A stretch of 47,759 nt of DNA from Leptospira biflexa (GTDB taxonomy: Bacteria; Spirochaetota; UBA4802; JAGODF01): contig DYLV01000005.1 of the NCBI GenBank assembly GCA_020721925.1, positions 1 through 47,759 of the forward strand, written 5' to 3'. This document shows, piece by piece, positions 9,188 to 18,075 of the stretch. The notes under the pieces are model-generated. The model saw only the letters and a list, made by a program, of their open reading frames with translations, was not told the DNA's origin and made no database searches. The number at the start of each line of letters is the position of its first letter. Position 1 is the first letter of the stretch. Position numbers and translations under genes: made by a program.

Positions 9188-10549
9188 TTACTGCTTTTCA
9201 CCATCGCTGGAACTTCCACCATTGCGTGAATCATCCACGGTGTTATCTTCCGCTTCCTGCTCATCCTCACTGAAATCGACCAGTTCGGATACGATCTCAA
9301 GAATTTTCTTGGCGGATTTCTCGCCAATTCCGTCTATTTTAATGAGATCATCGTACGATCTCTCTACCAGATCCTCAACAGAGAAAATGCCACCTGCTTC
9401 AAGCAGCTTAATGATTCTGGGCTCAAGGCCAAGCGCTTCAAGCGGCGTTTCCTCCTCGTCTTTTTTCGCAAAGAGCTGTTCTACCAGAGCTCTGGATTCG
9501 CTCGAGCCCAAAAACTCGCGATACTGTTCCTCAGTTTTTATATCGATATCGAAACCGCAAAGGCGCGATGCAAGCTTCGCGTTATGGCCTCCCTTACCCA
9601 CAGCGAGATTATATTGATCTTTGTCCACAACCGCAATTACCCCACCACCGGAGGTTTCAACTACCTCCCGAACCCGCGCAGGAGTCAGTGCATTTGCCGC
9701 CATAGTCGCCCTGTCGGGTGAATACTCGATTACATCCACTTTCTCACCTTCAAGTTCACGCACAATAGACTGTATGCGCACACCTTTCATACCGACGCAC
9801 GCACCGACACTGTCAATATCGTCACGCTCGCTCGCCACTGCGACTTTCGTTCGAACACCGGTAAACCTGACGATATTGACAATGTTCACTATTCCGTCAT
9901 AGACTTCGGGTATTTCCATTTCGAACAATTTTTTCACAAACGCGGGATGCGAACGCGATAGAATGATGGTAGGACCTTTTGAATCTTTAGTGACGCTTAA
10001 AATGATTGCTTTAATGCGGTCACCAATTTTATAGTGTTCAAGGGGAGACTGTTCCTTGGCCGGGAGTATTCCTTCGGTTTTCCCGAGATCAACAAAGATG
10101 CGGTCTTTAGTCTTTCTCTGAACATAGCCATTGATGAATTCGTTCTCCTTGCTCTTGAATTCATTGTAGACGATATCCTTTTCCGCCTCCTTGATGCGCT
10201 GCATCATCACCTGTTTTGCCGTCTGCGCGGCTATTCGTCCGAACGATTCAAGCGGATTTTCCTTTACTTCCACTTCATCTCCAAGCTTCACGTCCGGATT
10301 GAATTTCCTCGCTCGTTCGAGAGAAATTTCTTCCGCCAGATTTCTGGGATGGTTTACCACCATTTTTGTAGTCGCAAGCATGACGGTATTCGCACTGCGA
10401 TCGAAAATCACCCGGACATTATTAGAAGTGCCGTATTGCTTTTTATATGCGGAAAGCATAGCGGTTTCGACGATCTCCTCGATAACTTCCCTGGGAATAC
10501 CTTTTTCAGTCGCGATTTGGTGCAAGGCTTCAAAAAAAGTGCTGCTCAT
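9188..10549 (-). CDS. nusA: Transcription termination/antitermination factor NusA
   Basis: A 453-residue NusA: N-terminal RNA-polymerase-binding domain (about 1-125), S1 domain (FINGYVQRKTKDRIFVDLG onward), KH1 with DPVGACVG-type sequence (DSVGACVGMKGVRIQSIV) and KH2 (NLAVGKGGHNAKLASRL). A C-terminal helix-hairpin-helix acidic repeat (about 370-430) and a Ser/Asp-rich tail end the protein. The ATG at 10549 is preceded by GGAAGGG with good spacing. NusA modulates pausing and termination, and in E. coli controls the rimP-nusA-infB operon. Here it lies between rimP (87 bases upstream) and infB. Confidence 0.97.
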   Translation of the reverse strand: MSSTFFEALHQIATEKGIPREVIEEIVETAMLSAYKKQYGTSNNVRVIFDRSANTVMLATTKMVVNHPRNLAEEISLERARKFNPDVKLGDEVEVKENPLESFGRIAAQTAKQVMMQRIKEAEKDIVYNEFKSKENEFINGYVQRKTKDRIFVDLGKTEGILPAKEQSPLEHYKIGDRIKAIILSVTKDSKGPTIILSRSHPAFVKKLFEMEIPEVYDGIVNIVNIVRFTGVRTKVAVASERDDIDSVGACVGMKGVRIQSIVRELEGEKVDVIEYSPDRATMAANALTPARVREVVETSGGGVIAVVDKDQYNLAVGKGGHNAKLASRLCGFDIDIKTEEQYREFLGSSESRALVEQLFAKKDEEETPLEALGLEPRIIKLLEAGGIFSVEDLVERSYDDLIKIDGIGEKSAKKILEIVSELVDFSEDEQEAEDNTVDDSRNGGSSSDGEKQ

Positions 10550-10636
10550 GACAATCCCTTCCGCTTTATTGTGATTACCTCATATTCAATACATTGCTTC
10601 AGATTTCGACAATATAATCTGCTATCTGCAACATGC

Positions 10637-11086
10637 CTAATACGCTAAATTGGCATTCACCACTTTCGAAAATGCAATTGCTATTTCGCCGCGTTCGGTG
10701 CTGACCGATATTTCATCAGCCGTTACCGCACCGATCGCACCCTTTATTGTCTTTTTTACCCCATTGTCCATGTATACTATTTTTACAGGCGCACCGGCAA
10801 ATCGAATAAATTCTTCAGGAGTACGAACCTTTCTGTCCAGGCCGGGCGATGAAACCTCAAGAGAATAATTGGGAAGAACCTTCATATCGTCCAGCATCGC
10901 GGCAAGACGCCTGCTGTATTGTTCACAATCTCGGTGTGAAATTCCCCTCAGATGGTCAATTTTGACAATAACTCGCGAGTTTTCACCCCTGAATACAATC
11001 GACGCATCGTACACCAAATACCCAAGCTCTTTCGCAGCATCGTGCACCGCCTGTAGAATTCTTTCCTTGCCCGTAACGGCATCCAT
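10637..11086 (-). CDS. rimP: Ribosome maturation factor RimP
   Basis: A 149-residue RimP, needed for 30S subunit maturation. The hallmark LEVSSPGLDRKVRTPEEFIRF is at about residues 76-96, the N-terminal domain has the SRVIVKIDHLRGISHRDCEQYSR pattern, and the C-terminal SH3-like domain is complete. It is the first gene of the rimP-nusA-infB-rbfA-truB-rpsO-pnp run. The ATG at 11086 follows a short CGGA site. A perfect terminator hairpin ends 24 bases upstream, leaving no room for a separate promoter between hairpin and start. Confidence 0.95.
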   Translation of the reverse strand: MDAVTGKERILQAVHDAAKELGYLVYDASIVFRGENSRVIVKIDHLRGISHRDCEQYSRRLAAMLDDMKVLPNYSLEVSSPGLDRKVRTPEEFIRFAGAPVKIVYMDNGVKKTIKGAIGAVTADEISVSTERGEIAIAFSKVVNANLAY

Positions 11087-11110
11087 GATTCCGACCTGCC
11101 TGTATCTACG

Positions 11111-11136
11111 AAAAAGAGAGTGGCTCTGCCACTCTC
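11111..11136 (-). terminator. Strong intrinsic terminator in the rimP leader
   Basis: On the minus strand a perfect nine-base-pair stem GAGAGTGGC / GCCACTCTC with a three-base loop AGA (11116-11136) is followed immediately by five T residues (11111-11115). The next base-paired or coding element downstream is the rimP start at 11086. It may end transcription of the metallo-hydrolase gene upstream, act as an attenuator of the rimP operon, or both. Confidence 0.8.
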
Positions 11137-11237
11137 CTCAACGCGCAACCAATAGATAATATACAATCATAATACCAGAGAGACTACCTTTAAGCACTAT
11201 CAAAAATATCTATGAAAAATTCAAGTTTTTTTTATTT

Positions 11238-11903
11238 TTAAATCATGGAAAAATAATAGCGTTCGATAAGATCGAAATTTCGACGAACGCGCTCGGCCCC
11301 GTGCACAATATCCATATGGCCCGGAAGAAGGTATTCTATATCGAGCGTTGAAATTTTTTTTATGCTCTTCTTTAAAAGTTCGCCATCACCTCCAGGAAAA
11401 TCAACTCTCCCCACGCTCTCCTGAAACACCAGATCGCCACAGACAATGACTTTTTTCTCTGGCCAGTACACTGATATTGATCCAGGAGAATGCCCGGGGG
11501 TGTGATACACTTCAAGGCATCCGCCATTTATTTCCCAGCGACCTTCTTGAAGCCGTATATCGAATGTGAAATCAGGGAATGCCATGCCGAACATCGCAAA
11601 AAAGCGGGGGCCTTCCACATTGAGAAATGTAATTTCGTCTTCATGCATCGCAACCGGTATATTTCTTTCCATAAAATATTTGCTTCCCTCAAAGTGATCC
11701 GGATGGCAATGCGTATTGACCACGCATTTGATATTGCCTAAATCAATTCCATCTTTTTTTAAATCTTCGAGACGAACATCAATATAATTCTTCAATCCAG
11801 GATCGAAAAGTATATTGAACGGTTCACCGAAATAAAACATATTGCAGTTGTTTTCAAAAAGTCCTCTCCAGATATACGCATATACGCCGTCGGTGATTTT
11901 CAT
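11238..11903 (-). CDS. Metallo-beta-lactamase-fold hydrolase (glyoxalase II-like)
   Basis: A 221-residue MBL-fold protein with all metal ligands visible: THCHPDH (HxHxDH), HTPGHSPGS, GDLVF with the bridging aspartate, and a final histidine in LLPGHMDIVHG. This is the hydroxyacylglutathione-hydrolase-like branch, which hydrolyses thioesters or related substrates; the true substrate cannot be told from sequence. The ATG at 11903 has AAGGAGAG about ten bases upstream and opens the normal MBL fold (MKITDGVYAYIW); a longer in-frame reading is rejected. It reads towards rimP, with a terminator about 100 bases after its stop, and is divergent from the DUF1343 gene. Confidence 0.88.
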   Translation of the reverse strand: MKITDGVYAYIWRGLFENNCNMFYFGEPFNILFDPGLKNYIDVRLEDLKKDGIDLGNIKCVVNTHCHPDHFEGSKYFMERNIPVAMHEDEITFLNVEGPRFFAMFGMAFPDFTFDIRLQEGRWEINGGCLEVYHTPGHSPGSISVYWPEKKVIVCGDLVFQESVGRVDFPGGDGELLKKSIKKISTLDIEYLLPGHMDIVHGAERVRRNFDLIERYYFSMI

Positions 11904-12097
11904 GTGGGGTCTCTCTCCTTTGCAATAAAACTTTTCTTTAAAATATTCTATCACAACGTATCAAAATTTCCTGAGCAAAATGAGATAAAAAGGCTGCAGG
12001 TCAAGATGTTTTTATCCCTCACACGGCAAAGCATCCATGTTTTATTTTACCATACAGCCATATACCGCCAGGTGGTGTCAGAATCTTTCTAAATGAA

Positions 12098-12121
12098 TTG
12101 ACATTACTACAGCTGTAATAA
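12098..12121 (+). promoter_or_regulatory. -35-like TTGACA with overlapping cop-box-like palindrome
   Basis: TTGACA at 12098-12103 is followed directly by an 18-base imperfect palindrome (12104-12121, 8 of 9 pairs) whose core TACAGCTGTA (12108-12117) is a perfect ten-base palindrome. The core fits the form TACANNTGTA, recognised by CopY/BlaI-type repressors in other bacteria. No strong -10 is apparent at 17 bases (AAAATA). It lies 50 bases before the DUF1343 gene, in the divergent region with the metallo-hydrolase. Confidence 0.45.
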
Positions 12122-12170
12122 AAATAACGCAGGCAAAGCAATACCATTAATTTTCACCACCTATGTCAAA

Positions 12171-13490
12171 GTGCACATGCATATGATAGCAAACGATCAA
12201 TTATACCATACACGCACACACATCGCTGCCAAAGTACTTAAGAAGAAGACAATATCTCTTCTCCCAGCCGCGTGTATTTTTCTCCTTTTCATGCAATTCT
12301 GCGCCAGCGATGAGCCGATGTACTATTTCCCAATCAGAAACTCTCGCCGGGTACATACAGGTCTGGAAAATTTCTCACGACACGAAATGTCCCACTACAA
12401 AGGCAAGCACGCCGCACTGGTAGTTAACCATTCCTCGGTAGATGCGAATTTCAGACATATAATAGATATCGTTCGCGACGGCGGCATCATTATCGACTTC
12501 ATACTTGCGCCGGAACATGGCCCCTTCGGCGAAAGAAATACCTATGACAAACATACATATGAAGACTACGAAGAAAAAAACCTCATTGTGTATCATCTTC
12601 ATTTCTTTACACCCTCATCGCTGAAAACCATGCTCGAAGTACCCGACATGGTCATTTATGATATACAGGATATGGGTATGCGCTGCTACACCTATGTATC
12701 GTCCCTCAAACTCGTGATGGACGCCCTGGAGGGAACAGGCAAAAAGCTTATCGTACTCGACAGACCAAATCCCATTGGATTTATTGGCATTTCAGGACCT
12801 TATTTGGATAATAATTTTTATTCCAAACACGTGGCTTCATTTCCTGCAACCCTTTTTTATGAAATGACTCCCGGGGAAGCCGCCCAATACTATCGTGGGG
12901 AATTCGGGAAAAAGATCGATCTCACCGTTGTTCCTCTTTCACACTATATTCGTGACATGTATTTTCACGAAACAAAACTCCCCTGGGTGCCTCCCTCTCC
13001 AAATCTTCCCACCTACCGCAGCGCCATCAATTACACAGTCATGGTGTTGATGGAAGGCATCAATATCTCACTTGGCAGAGGGACATCAAATCCATTTGAA
13101 TTTTTTGGCGCTCCCTGGATAAACCCGGAAATCCTTGCGGAAAATCTTTCCGCGCTCAAGATAAAAAATTTTAGATTCAGGCCTGTGTATTTCACCCCCA
13201 GCTTTTCCACACATCAAGGGAAACTCTGCGGCGGCGTGCATCTCTACTATACGGGCGGCAAGTTTGACCCTTTTGAAGTATCGTATTTGATTATCAGATA
13301 TTTTCGGGAAAACGATCAGCACATCCAGTGGCGAAAAAATACAAAAGGCTACGTCATCGACGAACTTGCCGGTAGCGACAGTTTCCGAAAAGCAATAGAT
13401 TCCGGCCTTCGATACAATGAATACCACAGACAAATCCAGAGTGAAATTGCCCGTTTTTCTCGAAGGAGAGCACATTACCTTCTGTACTAG
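12171..13490 (+). CDS. DUF1343 exported protein, NamZ-like exo-beta-N-acetylmuramidase candidate
   Basis: Up to 439 residues. An N-terminal basic stretch and hydrophobic core (about residues 26-44) form a signal sequence ending FMQFCASDEP; the cysteine may be a loose spirochaetal-style lipobox, but F at -1 is unusual. The body is DUF1343: LVVNHSSVDANFRHI, ILAPEHGPFGERN, DIQDMGMRCYTYVSSL, VLDRPNPIG, LPWVPPSPNLPTYRSA and MEGINISLGRGTSNPFEFFGAPW are family-typical. Family members such as Bacillus NamZ remove terminal MurNAc from peptidoglycan fragments, pointing to wall recycling. The start is uncertain: GTG 12171, ATG 12177 and ATG 12183 are in frame, none with a good binding site. It is convergent with the GHKL gene. 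Confidence 0.85.
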   Translation: MHMHMIANDQLYHTRTHIAAKVLKKKTISLLPAACIFLLFMQFCASDEPMYYFPIRNSRRVHTGLENFSRHEMSHYKGKHAALVVNHSSVDANFRHIIDIVRDGGIIIDFILAPEHGPFGERNTYDKHTYEDYEEKNLIVYHLHFFTPSSLKTMLEVPDMVIYDIQDMGMRCYTYVSSLKLVMDALEGTGKKLIVLDRPNPIGFIGISGPYLDNNFYSKHVASFPATLFYEMTPGEAAQYYRGEFGKKIDLTVVPLSHYIRDMYFHETKLPWVPPSPNLPTYRSAINYTVMVLMEGINISLGRGTSNPFEFFGAPWINPEILAENLSALKIKNFRFRPVYFTPSFSTHQGKLCGGVHLYYTGGKFDPFEVSYLIIRYFRENDQHIQWRKNTKGYVIDELAGSDSFRKAIDSGLRYNEYHRQIQSEIARFSRRRAHYLLY

Positions 13491-13508
13491 CGATTTAATT
13501 GTATGATT

Positions 13509-14315
13509 TCATTTGAGCGCCAAGATGGGAATTGTGAGCATCGCAGTGGTGTTGTTCGCGGAAATGATGGTAATGGAGTTATCCGGATTAAGTCCAAGAT
13601 TGGCGAGAAAGCTATCAATGGTCGCATACCCAAGACCGAAGCCTGAGTCCGATGTATCAATATTGTTGATGAAAAAATCCTGTTCTCTTCCCTGCTGACG
13701 ATAGACTTTATACTCATCTCTCTTTTCGTAAATGCGGTTGAGGTCGTGCGTCATAATCGGTGCGGTATTGGTCACTTCAATATATATGAAATCATCATTC
13801 CCTTCGATTTTCAAAATGATTTTGATGTCCTTCTCCTTAAGCTGGCGGCGGATATCGAGAAATTCCACAAGCCCTGCTATCGTTTTCTTTTCTTCATCGG
13901 TATAATCCCGTTTCTCGGTATAGGCCTTGTTGCGAATGCTGAGGTATCTCCCTTCCTGCGAAAGTATTTCTCGCACTTTGTTTGAAATGAATTCATTTGA
14001 AATGATCTGCGAAGCCATTCTATCGTAGGTTTGACGGTCTTTGAGTATTTCAAAGATATTTTGTTTTATCTGTTCTTGAGTCTTGTCAGGATATTTTTGT
14101 CGCAGCTGTTCGGCAATTTTATTCGCGACAAGCAAAAATTTATAATTTGCCTTTACAGCATTTTTTATGAGCTCATCCACACAGGCAAAGAGATCTTCGG
14201 TCACTTCCGGAATCCCCGCCTCTTTTGCGAATTTTAATCCGATGCTGAATATCTGATCGCGAGCTTTTCTGCTGTAGATCTGTATGATGCCGGTAACTTT
14301 CTTTCTTGCAGCCAT
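13509..14315 (-). CDS. GHKL-type ATPase domain protein (histidine-kinase-like, no phosphoacceptor domain)
   Basis: A 268-residue soluble protein. VDELIKNAVKANYKFLL (about residues 46-62) is an N-box (E-L-x-x-N-A-x-K-A), and DTSDSGFGLGYATIDSFLANLG near the C-terminus is a G-box, so it has a Bergerat ATP-binding fold. A helical insertion of about 100 residues lies between them. No H-box histidine or receiver is visible. It could be an anti-sigma/serine kinase-like factor or a partner that senses or phosphorylates the neighbouring large protein. The upstream gene ends within the start region: a GTG at 14324 would overlap its stop by four bases, and ATG at 14315 (MAARKK) is my choice. The two are therefore translationally linked. 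Confidence 0.75.
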   Translation of the reverse strand: MAARKKVTGIIQIYSRKARDQIFSIGLKFAKEAGIPEVTEDLFACVDELIKNAVKANYKFLLVANKIAEQLRQKYPDKTQEQIKQNIFEILKDRQTYDRMASQIISNEFISNKVREILSQEGRYLSIRNKAYTEKRDYTDEEKKTIAGLVEFLDIRRQLKEKDIKIILKIEGNDDFIYIEVTNTAPIMTHDLNRIYEKRDEYKVYRQQGREQDFFINNIDTSDSGFGLGYATIDSFLANLGLNPDNSITIISANNTTAMLTIPILALK

Positions 14316-14320
14316 GTATT

Positions 14321-16771
14321 TCACGTATTTAAATAATCCATAAATTTTTGCAAAACTTCGGGAAGATTTCCTGCTGCGTCGCGGTATTTTTTAAACTTGC
14401 GCTCATACTGCGTGATTTCCCTGTTGTAGACATTGCGAAAACGCGTTGCAATTTCGCTGAATGCGGGCATCGACTGCAGTTTATCGCGAATCTCTTTCTT
14501 AAACCTGATGTTCTTATAAAAAATATCCCGCACCACCGTATTCAGCTTGGGTATCCCATCTTTTTCGTATAGCACCCAGAGTATATAATCGTCGGCGAAG
14601 CGGTTTCGGTCATCGCGTATGCTTCGAAACTTTTCCGCAACCTTCTCTTTCGCTTCAATTGAAAGCTTTGAATTTTTCTTATAGAACTGCACATAATCCA
14701 GATAGATCCCTGTAAGCCCGCCTTCGACTGGATCGCGCCAGGCACCGCCTTTGATCGATCTGTTCAGTTCGTATCGAAAGCACGCGAACGTGTGTGCCAT
14801 GCTGCGAATAAGGTCACCCATAAAAAGGCCCGGCACCACAATTCTGCCCCTGCTCTTTCTGTTGGGGCCGTCGAGTTCCTGCCAGAGCATGGTTTTTGTT
14901 CCCAAACTCGGCAGAACGATAAAGTTGGGAATGACTTCTTCTTCTATGACTTCACGCGCGTCACCGATTTTTGCAACAGTTTCCCGATAAAATACGGAAA
15001 AATCTATATCCCTGAGGCGGAGTACCGTTGACTCGAGCTTTTTTTTCGAGACATGAAAGTTCGCCGGGCTTCCCTTCATCACCATTGAGGTGAGAATCGG
15101 AAAAGCCGTTGCCGTCGATCCGGAGCACACAGAAACCGCCGTTGCCAGTCGGTGATCGATTTCATACAGTACCTTGTTGATATTCGCATCGGATGTTGTT
15201 CTATCTTTTTCCTTTGTTTTCCCTTTGCCCTGCTCCGCAAGATGCTGCTCGTAGGTGAGTCCCATCTCATTGATGCTTGGATTTATTTTCTCTTCGTAGA
15301 CTAATGTGAGAAATTCCTCCTCAGAAAAAATAGGGATTTTCACTTTTTCAACCGCCCGTGCTTGAAGCTCGTGCAGTTCCGGAATCTGCGCTTCATCCAT
15401 CAGGGTTTCATCAATGAATCCGAAATGCAGCATGAGGCGAGCAGGCGGGGGAGGCATTTTAGTCTTGCTCATCACAAAAACCTTACCGTACAATTCCCAG
15501 TAAAATCGTGCGAGCGTTCTTCGTATTTTTCTGCCTTCGATTTCGGTATCAAAGGGATTTTTCATATTTTTAAAGGTGTTGAGCGCCTTCAAAAAATTGG
15601 TCTGGAATTCTTTCTCGGCAAGCGAATACTCGAAAATCTGATGCAGGGAATTCCTGTACTGGGAAAGTACCGTCGATGATACGCGAGAAGACCTTATTTC
15701 GGAAAGTTTTTGCTCGTTATCCTGGGAAGCTTTTGCGCTTTTCTGAGAAATAAACAGAGAATGAAGCTTTCTAATACCAGGATATGTATCCACCATGCTC
15801 TGCCCCGATATCTCCTGATACACAGTGTTGAGCTTGGCGAAAATTGAAAGAAAATTCTTTAAAAAATCGGATTCAAGCCTTCCGCTTGAATCCAGCTGCG
15901 TAAAACCATGCTGATCAGCTAAAAACCATGACCAACTCGAATCTTTCCCGAACAGCATGTTAAGCATCTCATCAATTTCATTCGAAACCGCTTCGATGCG
16001 ATCGAGTACTTTGAGAAGATGCTCGGAAACAATTTCAAACATATAGATTGCAATGTCGGGCTTCTCTCTAATTATCGTCTCAAGTGTCGGACTGCTCACG
16101 CCTAAGAATTTCTTGAAAAATGATGCCTGTCTGAGGTCGATGAGAGATTCAAGAGGAAGTCCCGGAAAATTATAATTCTTTTTCAAAATCGTCGAATTGT
16201 CGGCCAAAATAAATTTCGAATCGATCACCGAGGGAAACTCGCCTCCATTGGAAATGAACGTATCATAGAGCGATTCCATCACATTTTGCAAATTTTCCGC
16301 ATTTGTCTGTATGGCAAGTTCCCGGAAAATCAATGCGATATTATCATTGATTTTATCCAAATTCTGATACATCTTCGTATACTTCGACGCATCGCCGATG
16401 GAAATTTCGAATCTTTTAAAAAGGTGGGTTAAAATATTCACAGCCAGCGCAGGATCCTCCTGAGCTATCTGTTTGAAGCCGCCTTCTTTAATTGGATATT
16501 TCGTTACAACCGAATCTTCGATTGCGCGGATAGATTTTTGATACGGTTCGGTGAAAAGTATACTCAACCCGGATATTAGCGTATTGGCTCCTATGGTGCC
16601 CACGCGTTTGCTTTTGGAAACTACAATTTCTTGATCGAGACCCTCGTATTCAGAGGGGCACGAAAGGATCTCAACAGCCCCGCTGTGCAGATAGTACAAA
16701 AATTTCGGCTCCTGACCCTGGAGAATCAGTATTTCTCCTTTTCGTATTTGCTCTTTGCTTTTATCTGACAT
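14321..16771 (-). CDS. Large protein with N-terminal cyclic-nucleotide-binding-like domain, rest unknown
   Basis: An 816-residue soluble protein. Residues about 5-120 resemble a CRP/cNMP-binding beta-roll (RKGEILILQGQEPKFLYYLHSG, then VGTIGANTLISGL), but the usual phosphate-binding cassette Arg is not in its normal context, so ligand binding is uncertain. The remaining 690 residues are mainly helical with no recognised domain and no DNA-binding helix-turn-helix. The segment VCSGSTATAFPILTSMVMKG (about 555-575) is notably small-residue rich. The gene starts at ATG 16771, 17 bases after the HNH gene, and its stop overlaps the GHKL gene start region. Co-transcription suggests a common signalling role. 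No function can be assigned from sequence. Confidence 0.75.
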   Translation of the reverse strand: MSDKSKEQIRKGEILILQGQEPKFLYYLHSGAVEILSCPSEYEGLDQEIVVSKSKRVGTIGANTLISGLSILFTEPYQKSIRAIEDSVVTKYPIKEGGFKQIAQEDPALAVNILTHLFKRFEISIGDASKYTKMYQNLDKINDNIALIFRELAIQTNAENLQNVMESLYDTFISNGGEFPSVIDSKFILADNSTILKKNYNFPGLPLESLIDLRQASFFKKFLGVSSPTLETIIREKPDIAIYMFEIVSEHLLKVLDRIEAVSNEIDEMLNMLFGKDSSWSWFLADQHGFTQLDSSGRLESDFLKNFLSIFAKLNTVYQEISGQSMVDTYPGIRKLHSLFISQKSAKASQDNEQKLSEIRSSRVSSTVLSQYRNSLHQIFEYSLAEKEFQTNFLKALNTFKNMKNPFDTEIEGRKIRRTLARFYWELYGKVFVMSKTKMPPPPARLMLHFGFIDETLMDEAQIPELHELQARAVEKVKIPIFSEEEFLTLVYEEKINPSINEMGLTYEQHLAEQGKGKTKEKDRTTSDANINKVLYEIDHRLATAVSVCSGSTATAFPILTSMVMKGSPANFHVSKKKLESTVLRLRDIDFSVFYRETVAKIGDAREVIEEEVIPNFIVLPSLGTKTMLWQELDGPNRKSRGRIVVPGLFMGDLIRSMAHTFACFRYELNRSIKGGAWRDPVEGGLTGIYLDYVQFYKKNSKLSIEAKEKVAEKFRSIRDDRNRFADDYILWVLYEKDGIPKLNTVVRDIFYKNIRFKKEIRDKLQSMPAFSEIATRFRNVYNREITQYERKFKKYRDAAGNLPEVLQKFMDYLNT

Positions 16772-16788
16772 CCCAGTTCAGCTAATAA

Positions 16789-17142
16789 TTATTTTTTTCC
16801 GTCTGTCTGTTTCTTCAATTTAAGATACTCATCCCATTCCGTAGGCATCATGTATTTTTTCCTGCTATTGCACTCCCTGCAGGCGGCAACAATATTGATC
16901 TTTTCGGATGTTCCACCGCGAGAAAGCGGTATCTTATGATCCATTGTCAATTCATCCGGCTTACATGTCCTGCCACAATAATAGCACGTGCCGGCAGCGA
17001 TTTTCTCTTTCCACCAGGAGCTATGCCGCAGATCGCGCGCTTTTTTCTTTTCCGCCGACAATTCAGCGTCCATTTCAAGGAAATCGCGTCTTCGGTGTCC
17101 ACCTCCAACGCGGGATTCCCTTTTGCTGAATCTTTTAGTCAT
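16789..17142 (-). CDS. HNH endonuclease domain protein
   Basis: A 117-residue protein with a complete small HNH module: CYYCGRTC (first zinc Cys pair), LTMDHKIPLSRGG with the catalytic D-H, NIVAACRECNSRK with N/H-equivalent and second Cys pair. The first 45 residues are highly basic and polar. Such stand-alone HNH proteins are widespread and include McrA-like nucleases and proteins of unknown role. It lies between DUF4416 and the cNMP-domain gene, all on the minus strand. Position suggests a host function rather than restriction, since no methylase is nearby. Confidence 0.85.
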   Translation of the reverse strand: MTKRFSKRESRVGGGHRRRDFLEMDAELSAEKKKARDLRHSSWWKEKIAAGTCYYCGRTCKPDELTMDHKIPLSRGGTSEKINIVAACRECNSRKKYMMPTEWDEYLKLKKQTDGKK

Positions 17143-17217
17143 AATAAAGTCGATTTTTATAGAAATGATTTCATGCTGTCAATAAGATTTCATGCGAAAT
17201 TCTCAGAGCATGTATTT

Positions 17218-17742
17218 TTATTGCCTTTTGAGCTGATTGTGATATATCCTTCTCACATTGTAGAAAAAATGCATATATTCAGATTTGCGATAATCAGGAT
17301 ACGTCCATTCCCACGGCTCAAACTTTTTCGCAACATATTTTAATTCATTTTCAAGAAAAACCCCTTTTGTCAGATACATCCTATGAAAATAATCTTTACA
17401 GCTTGCAAGGAATACATTTGAAAGCGTCAAATACCCGGGATCGATGTTGATAAGCCTTTTATCTTTCCCTGAAAGCTTTTTTTCCAATTTATTCGTAAAA
17501 AGCTTTATGCCAACAATATCCTCGCGCTTAATGAGTTTTTTGAAAGAAAACAACACTTTGAATATGTTTTTACCTAATGAGCTGTAGTACGAGGTATGAG
17601 TAAATAGAATTTTTGCTGTGGCAAAATCAATTTCCCCGTATTTGTTTTCTATGATCTTCCTCGCTTCCTCAAAGAGATCATCTCTCGAGGTGAGAATCCC
17701 TATGAAAAGCTTCGCGCGCGATGGAATCATTGGTTCCGCCAT
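17218..17742 (-). CDS. DUF4416 family protein
   Basis: About 174 residues, matching my recollection of DUF4416: it starts PSRAKLFIGILTSRDDLFEEA, has FTHTSYYSSLGKNIFKVLFSF, INIDPGYLTLSNVFLASCKDY, and ends with EWTYPDYRKSEYMHFFYNVR. The family has no experimentally defined function as far as I know and occurs mainly in spirochaetes and Deltaproteobacteria-like lineages. I chose ATG 17742 (AGGG nine bases upstream), because the family homology begins there. In-frame ATGs up to 17841 would add a hydrophobic stretch that does not look like the family start. It heads the cluster with HNH, cNMP and GHKL genes. Confidence 0.75.
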   Translation of the reverse strand: MAEPMIPSRAKLFIGILTSRDDLFEEARKIIENKYGEIDFATAKILFTHTSYYSSLGKNIFKVLFSFKKLIKREDIVGIKLFTNKLEKKLSGKDKRLINIDPGYLTLSNVFLASCKDYFHRMYLTKGVFLENELKYVAKKFEPWEWTYPDYRKSEYMHFFYNVRRIYHNQLKRQ

Positions 17743-18007
17743 ACTCAACACCCTGTATAATCTACTAGAAAAATCACCATACATCAACAAAAAGGGAAAG
17801 AACAATTGTTTATTCATGGCTCCCATCATAGGTACACTCATAAAGACCGCATTAAAATCAACTATATTTCTTTAATATTAAGGTAACATCTCAGAACTAT
17901 CTTCATGGGATGTTCCCTTGCAGGCACAATACAGGCAAAAACCGTTTTCTTTGATGTTGATTTTTTCGGATGAATGAGGTTTTTAGCGGTGACCCCAAAA
18001 AATAGTA

Positions 18008-18034
18008 TTGACATTTCACCTAATAATTTTAGGT
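18008..18034 (+). promoter_or_regulatory. Candidate promoter and inverted repeat upstream of rpmH
   Basis: TTGACA at 18008-18013 is followed by ACCTAA-TAATT-TTAGGT (18018-18034), a perfect six-pair inverted repeat lying where the spacer and -10 region would be. No consensus -10 is clear (TAGGTT at 18030 is the best). The next T-A-G-G continues the motif as TTAGG at 18035-18038. It may be a promoter under an operator, about 190 bases from rpmH. Confidence 0.4.
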
Positions 18035-18075
18035 TAGGCATTTACCTGCGGTTTTTTCGAAAATAGACGAAAAGC

